64,000 bases of DNA, taken from assembly GCF_003003035.1 (NCBI RefSeq), contig NZ_PVTS01000011.1, forward strand, positions 109,919 to 173,918, read 5' to 3'. This document shows positions 38,957-49,500 of the stretch, piece after piece (the first letter of the stretch is position 1; the number at the start of each line of letters is the position of its first letter). A program made the translations under genes and the position numbers. This stretch comes from Marinilabilia salmonicolor (GTDB taxonomy: Bacteria; Bacteroidota; Bacteroidia; Bacteroidales; Marinilabiliaceae). A model generated the notes under the pieces. It had not been told where the DNA came from. It searched no databases and worked only from the letters and a program-made list of their open reading frames with translations.

Positions 38957-39421
38957 TTAAAGATTCAACTCGGAAAAAATCTGTTCAGAATGTTCTTTAG
39001 TCTTCACCTTTTTGAAGATTTTCTCTATCAAACCGCTCTCATCAATAATAAAGGTGGTGCGAACTACGCCCATGTATGTTTTACCATACATCTTTTTTTC
39101 GGCCCAAACACCGTATTTCTCGAGAATTTCTTTTTCGGGATCAGCGATCAGATCAAATTTCAATCCGTGTTTGTCGATAAATTTACGGTGTGAGGCCTCA
39201 CTGTCGGGACTTACCCCGATTATTTTAAATCCTTTATCAGCAAACTGGTCCAAATTATCATTTAGATTGCATGCTTCTGCTGTACAACCGGAGGTATTGT
39301 CTTTGGGATAAAAATAAAGTACTACTTTCTGCCCTTTAAAATCATCCAGAGAGATTTCTTTCCCATCCTGATTCTTCCCTGAAAAGGAAGGAGCTTTTTG
39401 TCCTTCTTCTAATTTTGCCAT
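38957..39421 (-). CDS. bcp: Thioredoxin-dependent peroxiredoxin Bcp/PrxQ
   Basis: 154 residues. The peroxidatic Cys46 and resolving Cys51 lie in SGCTAEAC, the five-residue spacing of the atypical two-Cys PrxQ/Bcp class, after the YFYPKDNT motif. It reduces hydrogen peroxide and organic peroxides using thioredoxin in the cytoplasm. No signal peptide. It probably precedes recA in a loose minus-strand group. Confidence 0.96.
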   Translation of the reverse strand: MAKLEEGQKAPSFSGKNQDGKEISLDDFKGQKVVLYFYPKDNTSGCTAEACNLNDNLDQFADKGFKIIGVSPDSEASHRKFIDKHGLKFDLIADPEKEILEKYGVWAEKKMYGKTYMGVVRTTFIIDESGLIEKIFKKVKTKEHSEQIFSELNL

Positions 39422-39494
39422 AATATAAACATGTTTTTAAATGCACTAAAAAAACAGCCTACACCGCGTTTTGTTTAGCATTTTTACAATTGCT

Positions 39495-39514
39495 CTGATT
39501 TATGGACAAATCAG
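39495..39514 (-). terminator. Short hairpin directly after the barrel gene
   Basis: CTGATTT-atggac-AAATCAG, starting one base after the stop codon of the gene at 39516. The T tail is poor, so this is a weak terminator candidate. Confidence 0.4.
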
Positions 39515-39515
39515 A

Positions 39516-40454
39516 TTAAAACCTAATTCCAAGAATTCCCCGGAAACCGGAAAAGGTAACCTCGCCCTGATTCATGACACTCAAATTCTGATGCAATGCA
39601 CCACTGGTGTTGTATTCAGGACCAGGAAACAAAATGTCCTGTTTCTCTAAAAAGGGATCATTCCCGGGGAAATAATATCTGGCTTCAAGAAACAAGTGAG
39701 AATTCTGTCCCGGAAAAACCACACCAATACCTGCAAAGGGCAGCAACACATTATCCAGATCCAGGTCTGTTTCATCCACCCATTTAGGATAATCCGTATA
39801 ATAGCCAAGTTCGGGAAGATTGTCCAGCAACAGATTATATTCTTCATAGTACCCCTGATGTGTAAACATTCCCTTCTGCTCATAAGTGCTCTTAACCGGC
39901 AATCTGTACTCTGCACCTGCCTCGGCAAAAAGGTCCCATCTGCCAACAGTGACAAACCCACGAATCAAAATCGGAAACTCAGCCCAGATGTATTTTTGGG
40001 TTTCCTCCACTCCGGTTGCAGAAACTCTTTTCTCAAAGGCATCTCCTTCATCATCAATCCAGGGCATAGCAGCCGAATATTCTGCAACATTTCCTTCGGT
40101 GGTTTGCAGTGAAAGGGAGGCACCAGTAGAAAGTTCCAGCCACTTAACTATTCTGAAGTTAAAGGCCACCCCTCCTCCATAAGAAGGGAAAGGATCCAGC
40201 GCCACTGAAGAGTTAGTGTGTGCCCACTCAAACATTCCTCCATGAACATAAAAAGTAGTGGAAAAAAGCTTTTGCTTCGTAATTATTTCTTCCTGATTGA
40301 ATCCGGAAGCCTCCTCTGCCCTATTTTGACTTACGGTTAAAGAGTCTGACACCTGGTCGCTTTGTCCCTGCAAATCAAGGCAAAAAACCATAGACAGAAG
40401 TAGAAAGAAACCAAATCCTTTTATACGAAAAGTAGAAATAATATTTTTATCCAT
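39516..40454 (-). CDS. Outer-membrane beta-barrel protein, PorT-like size, unassigned
   Basis: 312 residues from the ATG at 40454, chosen because MDKNIISTFRIKGFGFFLLL then gives a signal peptide ending at LQGQ; a reading up to 40544 would overlap the preceding stop. After a polar linker (about 35-65) come alternating hydrophobic/polar strands (TTFYVHGGMFEW, GGGVAFNFRIVKWLELSTGA, YIWAEFPILIRGFV, WDLFAEAGAEY, LFLEARYYFPG), ending FSGFRGILGIRF with an aromatic last residue. This is an OmpA/PorT-like barrel of 8-10 strands. It follows the giant beta-helix gene by 82 bases on the same strand, so it may help place that protein. That role is inference; it does not match PorP/SprF. Confidence 0.7.
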   Translation of the reverse strand: MDKNIISTFRIKGFGFFLLLSMVFCLDLQGQSDQVSDSLTVSQNRAEEASGFNQEEIITKQKLFSTTFYVHGGMFEWAHTNSSVALDPFPSYGGGVAFNFRIVKWLELSTGASLSLQTTEGNVAEYSAAMPWIDDEGDAFEKRVSATGVEETQKYIWAEFPILIRGFVTVGRWDLFAEAGAEYRLPVKSTYEQKGMFTHQGYYEEYNLLLDNLPELGYYTDYPKWVDETDLDLDNVLLPFAGIGVVFPGQNSHLFLEARYYFPGNDPFLEKQDILFPGPEYNTSGALHQNLSVMNQGEVTFSGFRGILGIRF

Positions 40455-40493
40455 AGTATAGGGTATTGCATCTAAAAAAATTAATCTAATTAC

Positions 40494-40530
40494 CAGGCAG
40501 TTGTCCGGTTTAAGAGCAGACAACTGCCTG
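40494..40530 (-). terminator. Strong stem-loop between the giant beta-helix gene and the barrel gene
   Basis: CAGGCAGTTGTC and GACAACTGCCTG form a perfect 12-bp stem with a 13-base loop. It lies 6 bases beyond the giant gene's stop. On the minus strand GTAATTAGATTAATTTTTTTAG follows, so partial termination before the barrel gene is likely. Confidence 0.7.
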
Positions 40531-40536
40531 AAAAAT

Positions 40537-43500
40537 CTATTCAATAATCAGTTTCTTATTCTCCAAGAAGCCATCATTGTATTCAATCTGTATCAGATAA
40601 ACACCGCTGCTCAAATCGGTATCTTTCAACTGAAGAATACTGCTTTCACCATATTCCCGGTCAATCAATAAAGAACCTTTCATATCGTAAAGCCTTATTC
40701 TTGACATTTCTGACACAACAGGAAGAATAACATCAACCGGATTTCCGGCAACCACAGGATTCGGTGAAACCACAGCGGATTTTAAAGAGGCACTCTTCGT
40801 TCTGTTTACTTCTCCGAAAATCAGACATTGAGACATTTCATCAAAGGCCGTTACTGTCAAATCCCCTCTACTCATTGACTTCACATCCACATATTGTTTT
40901 TGTGAGACTTCTTCTCCGTTAAGATACCATCTGAATTCAGATAAATTGCCAGATGAATTATCAACAAAATAAACAGTATTCCACTTAGGTTCAGGAATTA
41001 CCAGCTCGGTTCCGGCCTTGTACTGAAGATTAAGCGTTACCTCCTCGGATGAGCCACACCAATCATTAACAGTAACAGTGTAAACTCCTGTATTCTCCGG
41101 CATCACAGACTCAATAAACAGAGAATCCGAAACTGAAACTTCGGTTTCCTGGTCATTGAACACCCACGAATAATCCAGCGCATCACCCTCTATGTTGACA
41201 CCAAGAGTAACCGACGTTCTCGGACAAACCGAAACATCAGGATCTTCAACAGATAATACTACCGGAACACAAGCCCTGGTGGTAAAGTCAAATTCAGCAA
41301 ACCACTGGATAATCTGATCATTGTTTGCCAGAGTAACTTGTCCTCCGGGTAACTCCAGATGATAATCTGTAGAGGCCTGAAGTCCCGGATGAGAAATAAT
41401 CAATAGGGACGGATCCTGCGGTGAAACACTCAATTCTGTTTCCAAATCCGGGTTAAGGACCGGTGAAACAGACGGGTCAACAGCAATAGGTTGATTGAAA
41501 CGAATGGTAATTGAATCAATAAAATCGGTAAGTCCATCAGTATCAACAGAGCTTTCCACAACTTCCAGCTTCCCGTTTTCTGTGGCTTCATAAGCCCCCA
41601 TGTCGGTTTTCAGCCAGTGCGTACGTGAATTTTTAGCCAGATCATATCCAAAGAGTCCTGTAAACCATTTATTGTTTCCCTGCTCAATACATGGTGAGAA
41701 CAACTGAAGTGAATAGTCGCGATTCTGAGGATCAGTCCACAGCGGATCGTAAGAGATGTTTTCTTCACCTTCGTAACCACCTTCAACACATGAATAGACC
41801 ACCTGAGACGCAGCATCTGAAAATGCTCCGTTTTCATTGGAATAAACGATGCTGTTCTTCACATCAAAAGTTCCATATAATCCGCCGGTATTGGATGCTC
41901 TGTTATGAGCAACAGTACAGCTGAGCAATTCGGGTTTAGAGTCTCCATCAGCAAAAATTGCCCCTCCACTTCCTGAGGCTTCATTGTCATGGAACAGAAC
42001 ATTAAAAAAGCGGGGACTTGATCCATCATTGTAAACAGCACCGCCATTATCTCCGCTATTGTTGCGGAAAACTGAAAACTCAATTGAAGGCGAAGAATTT
42101 ACATTGTAGATGGCACTTCCGGTCGCATCTTCAAAAATGAAACCTTCGATAACTGCTCCCCGTCCAAGTGGAGTTGCAACATCAAACTCATTTCTGAAAA
42201 GATGAATACTATTATCAGAATCATCACCGGAAACACCAATATCACCGCTCAATATGACAGGATGTTCCACATGATTTCTATTCCATGCGTTGGATTCATC
42301 ACCTGCCAACCCACCGTAAATGATCACTCCCGGTTTGAGCGAAAGAGCCTGTTCACGTTCCGCTTGCGTAACATTACTAGGGTCGGCGGGAGTTACAGGA
42401 TAGTATTTTCCTTCAGCTACCCAGATTTCATCACCTGGTAAAGCAAAATCAAGGGCTTCATGCAAAGTTCCAAAAGCATCATCCCATGAAGCGCCTGTTG
42501 TTCCGGTACTACCCTCTTTTACCTTAATGGTGTAATCATGACCGATGTAGAAGGTGGAGGGCTCAGACCAATTGACATAATCACCGTAATCCAGTCCAAT
42601 GGTCCATTGATAAGCGGAGCCATACTCCAGGCCACCAATAATTGTGCTGTTATTGGTTCCATCAATGCCACTGCTTGCACTGAAAGGACCATCTTCCAGG
42701 AGATTATCCTCATCACCAACTTTCCACAATTTCATCTGATACTCAAAGTCGGAAGGAATGTTGGTCTGTGGTTCTATCGTACCGTCTGATATTCCCCAAA
42801 CAAGATTTAGCATCATCAACATACTGTATTCCTTCGTCCCGCTACCTCCATTGGTGGGAGCTACAGGTTGAATTTGCAGGTATTCAAACGGGCCAATGTC
42901 CACATTATCTCCAAAAGTACGGTCAAATCCTGCATAATCAGTTAACAACTCATCGGCAACAAGATCATTATCACCTGCATTGATAGCAGGCGAGCCTTTT
43001 TGCAAATGGAAAATACTATTGTCAGCATCCACAAAAAGAGGATCTTTGGCAATGTTTCCATTGGAACCGTCAGCATCCGCAAAAACAGAGTTTTCAATTC
43101 CGGTTGTGAAATTAAAATCAGAATCTGACGAATCGTGATTGTTCCAGGCAATGGAATTATTAACCTCCACAGAGACCCAGTTGTTCTTATAGATAGCTCC
43201 ACCTATGTCGGTTGTTGTATTTCCATACCATAAACAATTATTAAAAGTAGCATCAGAAGATGCCATTACTGCAGCTCCTGCTGATGCGGCACTGTTATTT
43301 ACAAACAACACATTAGAAAACGTAGGATTACTACCATTTTGGGAATAAACAGCTCCTCCCCACCTGTCGGCCAGATTGTCTCTTAACCAGATATTTCTCA
43401 ACTTGGGAGAAGACCAGCGAATATATATACCACCGCCATCATACCTAGCTTTACCTTTTTCTATGATAAAACCGTCCACCACATTATCCTCAAAGAGACG

Positions 43501-46500
43501 ATCCTCAGACCCCCTGACTCTCAATATATTGTAACTATTATCATTCACATCTCCTTCCACGCCAATGTCTCCGCTGAGTATGGTTTCGTTGGCCATCCAG
43601 TCACGCTCCTCCACAGAAGATTCGAAACCGCCAAAGCCACCATAAAGTTTCATGCCATTCTTTAATTCAAAAGTAGCATTCCTATCCCCTTCATCAGCAG
43701 GTTTATAGGTTCCGGCCGCGATCCATATCTCATCATTTTCGATGGAAATCGCCATTGCATCTTTGAGATCCATTGCATCCAGCCATGAAGTTCCATTGCC
43801 TGTTGCTCCGGGTTTTACATACAGTGGATGGTCACGGTTAACCGTAAAAGTTCGGCTCTCTGACCAGTTTGTAAAACCGGTATCCTCTAGGCTACCAACA
43901 CGCCATGAAACCACATCGGCCGACTGAAGACCGGTCAACTGAGTTTCTAAAGCAGTCAGATCTTCAATCAGTTGCGACTCACCACCGTTAATGATATACT
44001 CAACAACAAAGCCGTTAATATTGTTGGGGATAGAGTCATTCCAACCCCATTCAAGTTTAGTTCCTGAGAAACCAGCATCCAACCAGGATTTATCGGCAGG
44101 GCTCACAAGAGTTGGGCAAATAACCCATCCTTCTATGGCTCCCATATCCACAGTATCTCCCTGTATCCTGGAATTACCATGATAATCGGTTACCAACCAA
44201 TCCGGAAGGTTTTCGGTGCTTCCTGTATTAATGGCAGGACTACCCTCTTTTAATCTGAAATCTGCTTTTTCAACAGAAACAAAACCAGGCTCCTGATTCA
44301 AATTCCCATTCTGTTCAACAGCATTGTTGAAAATGGAATAGAAAGAAGAAACTCCATAAGAGAAATTATCATAACTCCATCTTGCCTCATTATCCCAGGC
44401 AATAGAATTGTACACCAAAGAGGTACTACTGTTGTCATAAACCGCACCACCATAATAACCGGAATAATTTCCCGACCAAACACAGTTATAATAGTTCACC
44501 TTATTATCAGAATAGACAGCACCTCCGTTATCACCCGCTTCATTATTTTGGAACAGTACATTTCCGAACAAAGGATTACTCCAGGTATCCACATAGACGG
44601 CACCCCCTTTATCGGAAGCAAAATTATTCCTAAACCAAACATTTTTTATAATCGGGGAAGCTCTGTTAATAATCAAGCCACCTCCATCATTGACGTCATA
44701 AACATCAGAGAACCCGTTTTCAATGGTCACCCCATCCAGGATCATTTGCTCTGTAACAGGCTGATCCTGAACACCGAAAATTCTGACTACGTGATAACTG
44801 TTGTCACCTTCAACACCGGGCTCCCCAATATCTCCACTCAAAACCACCTGGTTTTTATGGGTATTACGTTCTTCAAAGAAAGTCTCAACACCAGAGAATC
44901 CACCAAACAATTTAAGATTCTCATCTATAACAAAAGAAGAAGTTCTGTCTGTTGTATTTGTAGGTTTATAGATCCCGGCTGAAATCCACAAAGAATCACC
45001 TTTTGCTACAATGTTCAATGCATCTTTCAAATCAATGCCGGTCCCCCATGAAGAGCCGTCTCCGGTACCATTTGGCACAACAAACAACGGATGTCCACGA
45101 TAAATACTGAACGAAGCATAGACTGACCAATTGGTGTTACCACTACCATCCACATATCCTACCCGCCACTTAACTAAATCCAGTGGTGCGAGTCCTGAAA
45201 GACCATAATCATAACCTTCAATATTCTCAACAAGGGTTGTATCTTCGCCGATCACATATTCCAGTTGATAATCAGAAATAGTTGCAGCAACTTCACTGTC
45301 TTCCACAGCCCACTTAAGCATAATGGTGGTTCCTTCCACAATCGAAAGAACCGACTGGTTTTCGGGAGCTAATAATACTGGACCAACGACTGCTCCTTCA
45401 GAGATTCCAATATCAACTGTATCTGCTAAAATTCTGGAATTACCAAAGTAATCGGTAGTCAACCATTCAGGAAGCGCATCATTGCTTCCGGCATTCAAGG
45501 CTATACTTTCATCTCTTAATCTAAAGTCTCCATTTTCCGCATCAACAAATCCGGGGTCTCCTTTCAGGTTAAAGTCGCTATCCCCTTTATCATAAATAGT
45601 ATAAGAAACCAGTTCCTGTCGACTCAAATCATTGTTGTAATCATTTTGAGTTGAATTTTTCCAAAATATAGAATTAACAATTTTGTTTCGTCCATAAGCT
45701 GCGCCCCCATCACTCCCGGAGGAGTTATTAAACCAAACACAATTGTAATACCTGAGATATTTTTGAGCATAAACAGCACCACCTTCGCTATCGCTTGCAT
45801 TATCAGTAAAGAGAACATTTACAAATCCAGCCTGGCTTCCTTCCGCATCATAAACTGCACCACCATCATTTAAAGCATAGTTATTTGTAAAATGCACATT
45901 GATAAACAAAGGAGAAGCCCATTGGAGATATAGACCTCCTCCATTCCGACTTTCCCCACTTCCATCTGCATAACCGTCCTTTATAATAACCCCATCAACT
46001 ACGGCACTCCAGTCATCCCGTTCTTTTGTTGTGCCCAAAGCCGATAAAACATGGAAACTATTGTCGGCTTTAACACCTTCACTACCAATATCACCACTTA
46101 AAATGGTTTTGTTCAAAATGTGGTTTCGTTGGGCAAATTCAGTTTCAGTACCGTTGAATCCTCCAAACAATTTTATTTTTTCGGTTAATACAAAAGAAAC
46201 CTCACGATCAGCTGTCTCAGTTGGTGTATATATCCCCGCCTTCACCCATATAGAATCTCCATCCACTGCATTGTCCAATGCATCCTGAAGACTCATCGCA
46301 TCACTCCATGAAGTACCTTCACCGGTTCCTTCAGGAGTTACGAAAAGCGGATGCCCTCTCAATACTGAAAAATGGTGTTGTTTCGACCATGTATCCTGTC
46401 CGGATTCAGACACGCTACATACCCTCCAGGCAACCTCTGTCGCAGATGAAACGCCCAACAAACTATAGGCGGTACCCGGGAGGTCATCTACAAGGACTAC

Positions 46501-49500
46501 CTCTCCTCTGTTAATGGAATATTCCAGTATATAATGATCTACATCTGCCGGTTCACCATTCTCCCAATACCATTCCAATAAAAAATCCATACTTGTTCCC
46601 TCAAAATACCTTCCATCTTCCGGGAAAAACAACTTAGGACTCTCTACAGCTCCTTCAAAAGAACCAACATCCACAATACTTTCTTTGATTCGTTCGCTTC
46701 CGAATCCGTCTGTTGTCAACCATTCAGGTACATCTTCGTTAACACCGGTATTCAAACCCGGACTTCCGGCAAGAAGCCTAAAGTCATTTTTATCGGGTGC
46801 AACAAACATCGGATCCGCAGAAACATTTCCATTGCTTTCATCACGGGTTTCGTAGATAGAATTTCTGACGTTATTGCTGCTGGAGAATTCATTGTCATAA
46901 AGACCGGAATTATTTCCCCATGAAATAGAATTGGTAATGGTTGCATATCCATAAACAGAACCACCCCTGCCGCCGGCTGAATTCCCGGACCATGTACAGT
47001 TATAAAATTCGGCATTTCCCACTGAACAAACGGCACCTCCATCATCGCCTGAAGAGTTTCCAGAGAACAACACATTCCCAAATTTTGGCTTACTGCCATA
47101 ATTAACATACACTGCACCTCCATCATAGCTTGAAGAATTATCTCGAATCCACAAGTTTCGAATTAAAATGGAAGCATTATCAAGATAAATTCCAGAGCCA
47201 TTATAACCTGCCCCGCCCTCAACAATTAATCCGTCTAAAACAGTTTTTTCAGTAAGCAACTTTTTTGAAGTACCAATTGCTTCAAGCACCCTATAACTAT
47301 TGTCGGAATTCAGTGCCTCTTCACCAATATTTCCACTTAAAATTGTTTCGTTATCCTTCCAGTTTCGTTCAGAAAACTCTGTTTCAAAGCCTGCGAAACC
47401 ACCAAAAATCTTTACATTATCTTTCAATTCAAAAGAAGCATTCCTATCCAAAGTATTGGTAGGATAATAAACCCCATTAGCCAACCAAATAGAGTCACCC
47501 ATCATTGACTTATTAATAGCAACTTGTAGATTGGTGGCATCGCTCCATGAGCTTCCGGTTCCTGTTCCATCCGGAGTTACATACAATGCATGTCCGCGTA
47601 AAATAAAGAAACGATAAAAATCTGACCAATTTAAAGCACCAGAAGCATCCACGCTGGCAACACGCCATTGTACAACACTTGCCGGACTTAACCCTGATAA
47701 TGTGTAATTTAAACTCTCCAAATTTTCAACTAAAACAGGTTCGTTCTCATTGATTGAATATTCAAGAATATAACTCTCCACATCAGCAGGCTGAGTATCA
47801 CTCCATCCCCATTCAAAAAGAACACTTGTTTGATTAGACTCAAAGACAGTGCTATCTGCAGGACTAAGCAGTTCAGGAGTGAAAACAACTTCTTCCGAAA
47901 TGCCCATATTCACAACCCCATCCTGAATACGTTCTAACCCAAAATAGTCCTTTGTCAACCATTCGGGGACATCCGTATTGCTACCTGCGTTTATAGCAGG
48001 ACTGTTAGCTCGTATCCTAAAATCACCCTTGTCAGGTGCAATAAAAGCAAGCTCGCCTGAAATATTCCCATTAGTATTATCGGCATCTGGATAAAGCGTA
48101 TTTCGTATAGTTACATCATAAGAAAAATCATTATACCCATCTGCTGAAAAATTATTCCAGGCAATAGAGTTTACAACAACAGAGTTTCCATATACAGCCC
48201 CAAAATAATAATTAGAATAATTGTCATACCAGACGCAATTATAAAACTCAAATCCTCCATAGCTATTTACTGCACCCCCATAGCCATAATAATGTGTAGT
48301 CGAATTATTATGGAAAATAACGTTTCCAAATGATGCCGCCGAAAAATCATCTCCAGAGACTGCACCTCCATGGCCATAATTTACAGTATTATCGCGAAAT
48401 ATAACGTTACGAACAATCGGTGATGCATATTGTAACCACATTCCGGCACCATTTTCCAAACTGGCGATTGAGTTATACCCTGTATAACCATTCTCAACAA
48501 TAATCCCATCAATAACAGTAGCTTGGGTTATCGGTGCATTTTCATTACCGACCATTTTAATAACATGATAGCTGTTATCCGTATTATCCCCTTCAATTCC
48601 AATGTCACCACTTAGAATGGTCTGATTCTGATTCCAGTCCCTTTCATCGGGAGAAGTCTCATTTCCGCTAAATCCACCCAGCAACGTCAGATCATACCGG
48701 ATTTCAAAGGACTCATCCCGTGAATCTCCGGTGGTTGGAGTGTAAATTCCCGCTGCCACCCAAATCTGCTCACCGGGACAAGCAATTTTCATGGCATCAG
48801 AAAGAGTTATAGCATCCGACCATGAAGCACCACTTCCTGTAGCGCCGGGTTTTACATATAAAGGGTGCGAACGTTGAATAAAAAATTGTCTGTAAGGCGA
48901 CCACCGTTTCGTCCCGTCAGAAAGATTTGCACATACCCTCCAATTGCCAGTAGTACCTTCACTCAAACCTGAAATAGTATGCGATGCAACGGATGTTTCA
49001 GCTTCCTGAACCATTTCTCCTCCATTCACCGAGTATTCTACAGTATAATCATCCAGATTTTCAGGTGCGAATGTTTCCCAGTCCCAGGTAAGTGCAACAC
49101 TCGACACATCAATATCAAAGACATGGTTGTGTTCCGGCAATTGCAAGGAAGGAACGGCAACAGTACCCTCAAACACACCCAGGTCAACCACTTCATTCTG
49201 TATTCGGCTATTTCCGGAATAATCTATTAACAGCCAATCAGGCAAATAGGAATTGTCACCCCCATCAACAGCAATACTACCTTCAGCCAAACGAAAATCA
49301 CCATTCATCGGGTCAACAAAAAGCGGTTTGTAGTTTATTTCTTCATGAAAGGAAAGAGTTGAATATTCGTTGTTATTACTAAAATAAGAATTATCAGACT
49401 CTCCACATTCGTTAAGCACCTCCAGCGAATTATAGACAGTCGTTGCAGATGTATTGGTAAATAAGGCTGCGCCGGCAATTTCAGCGTAATTTTTATACCA

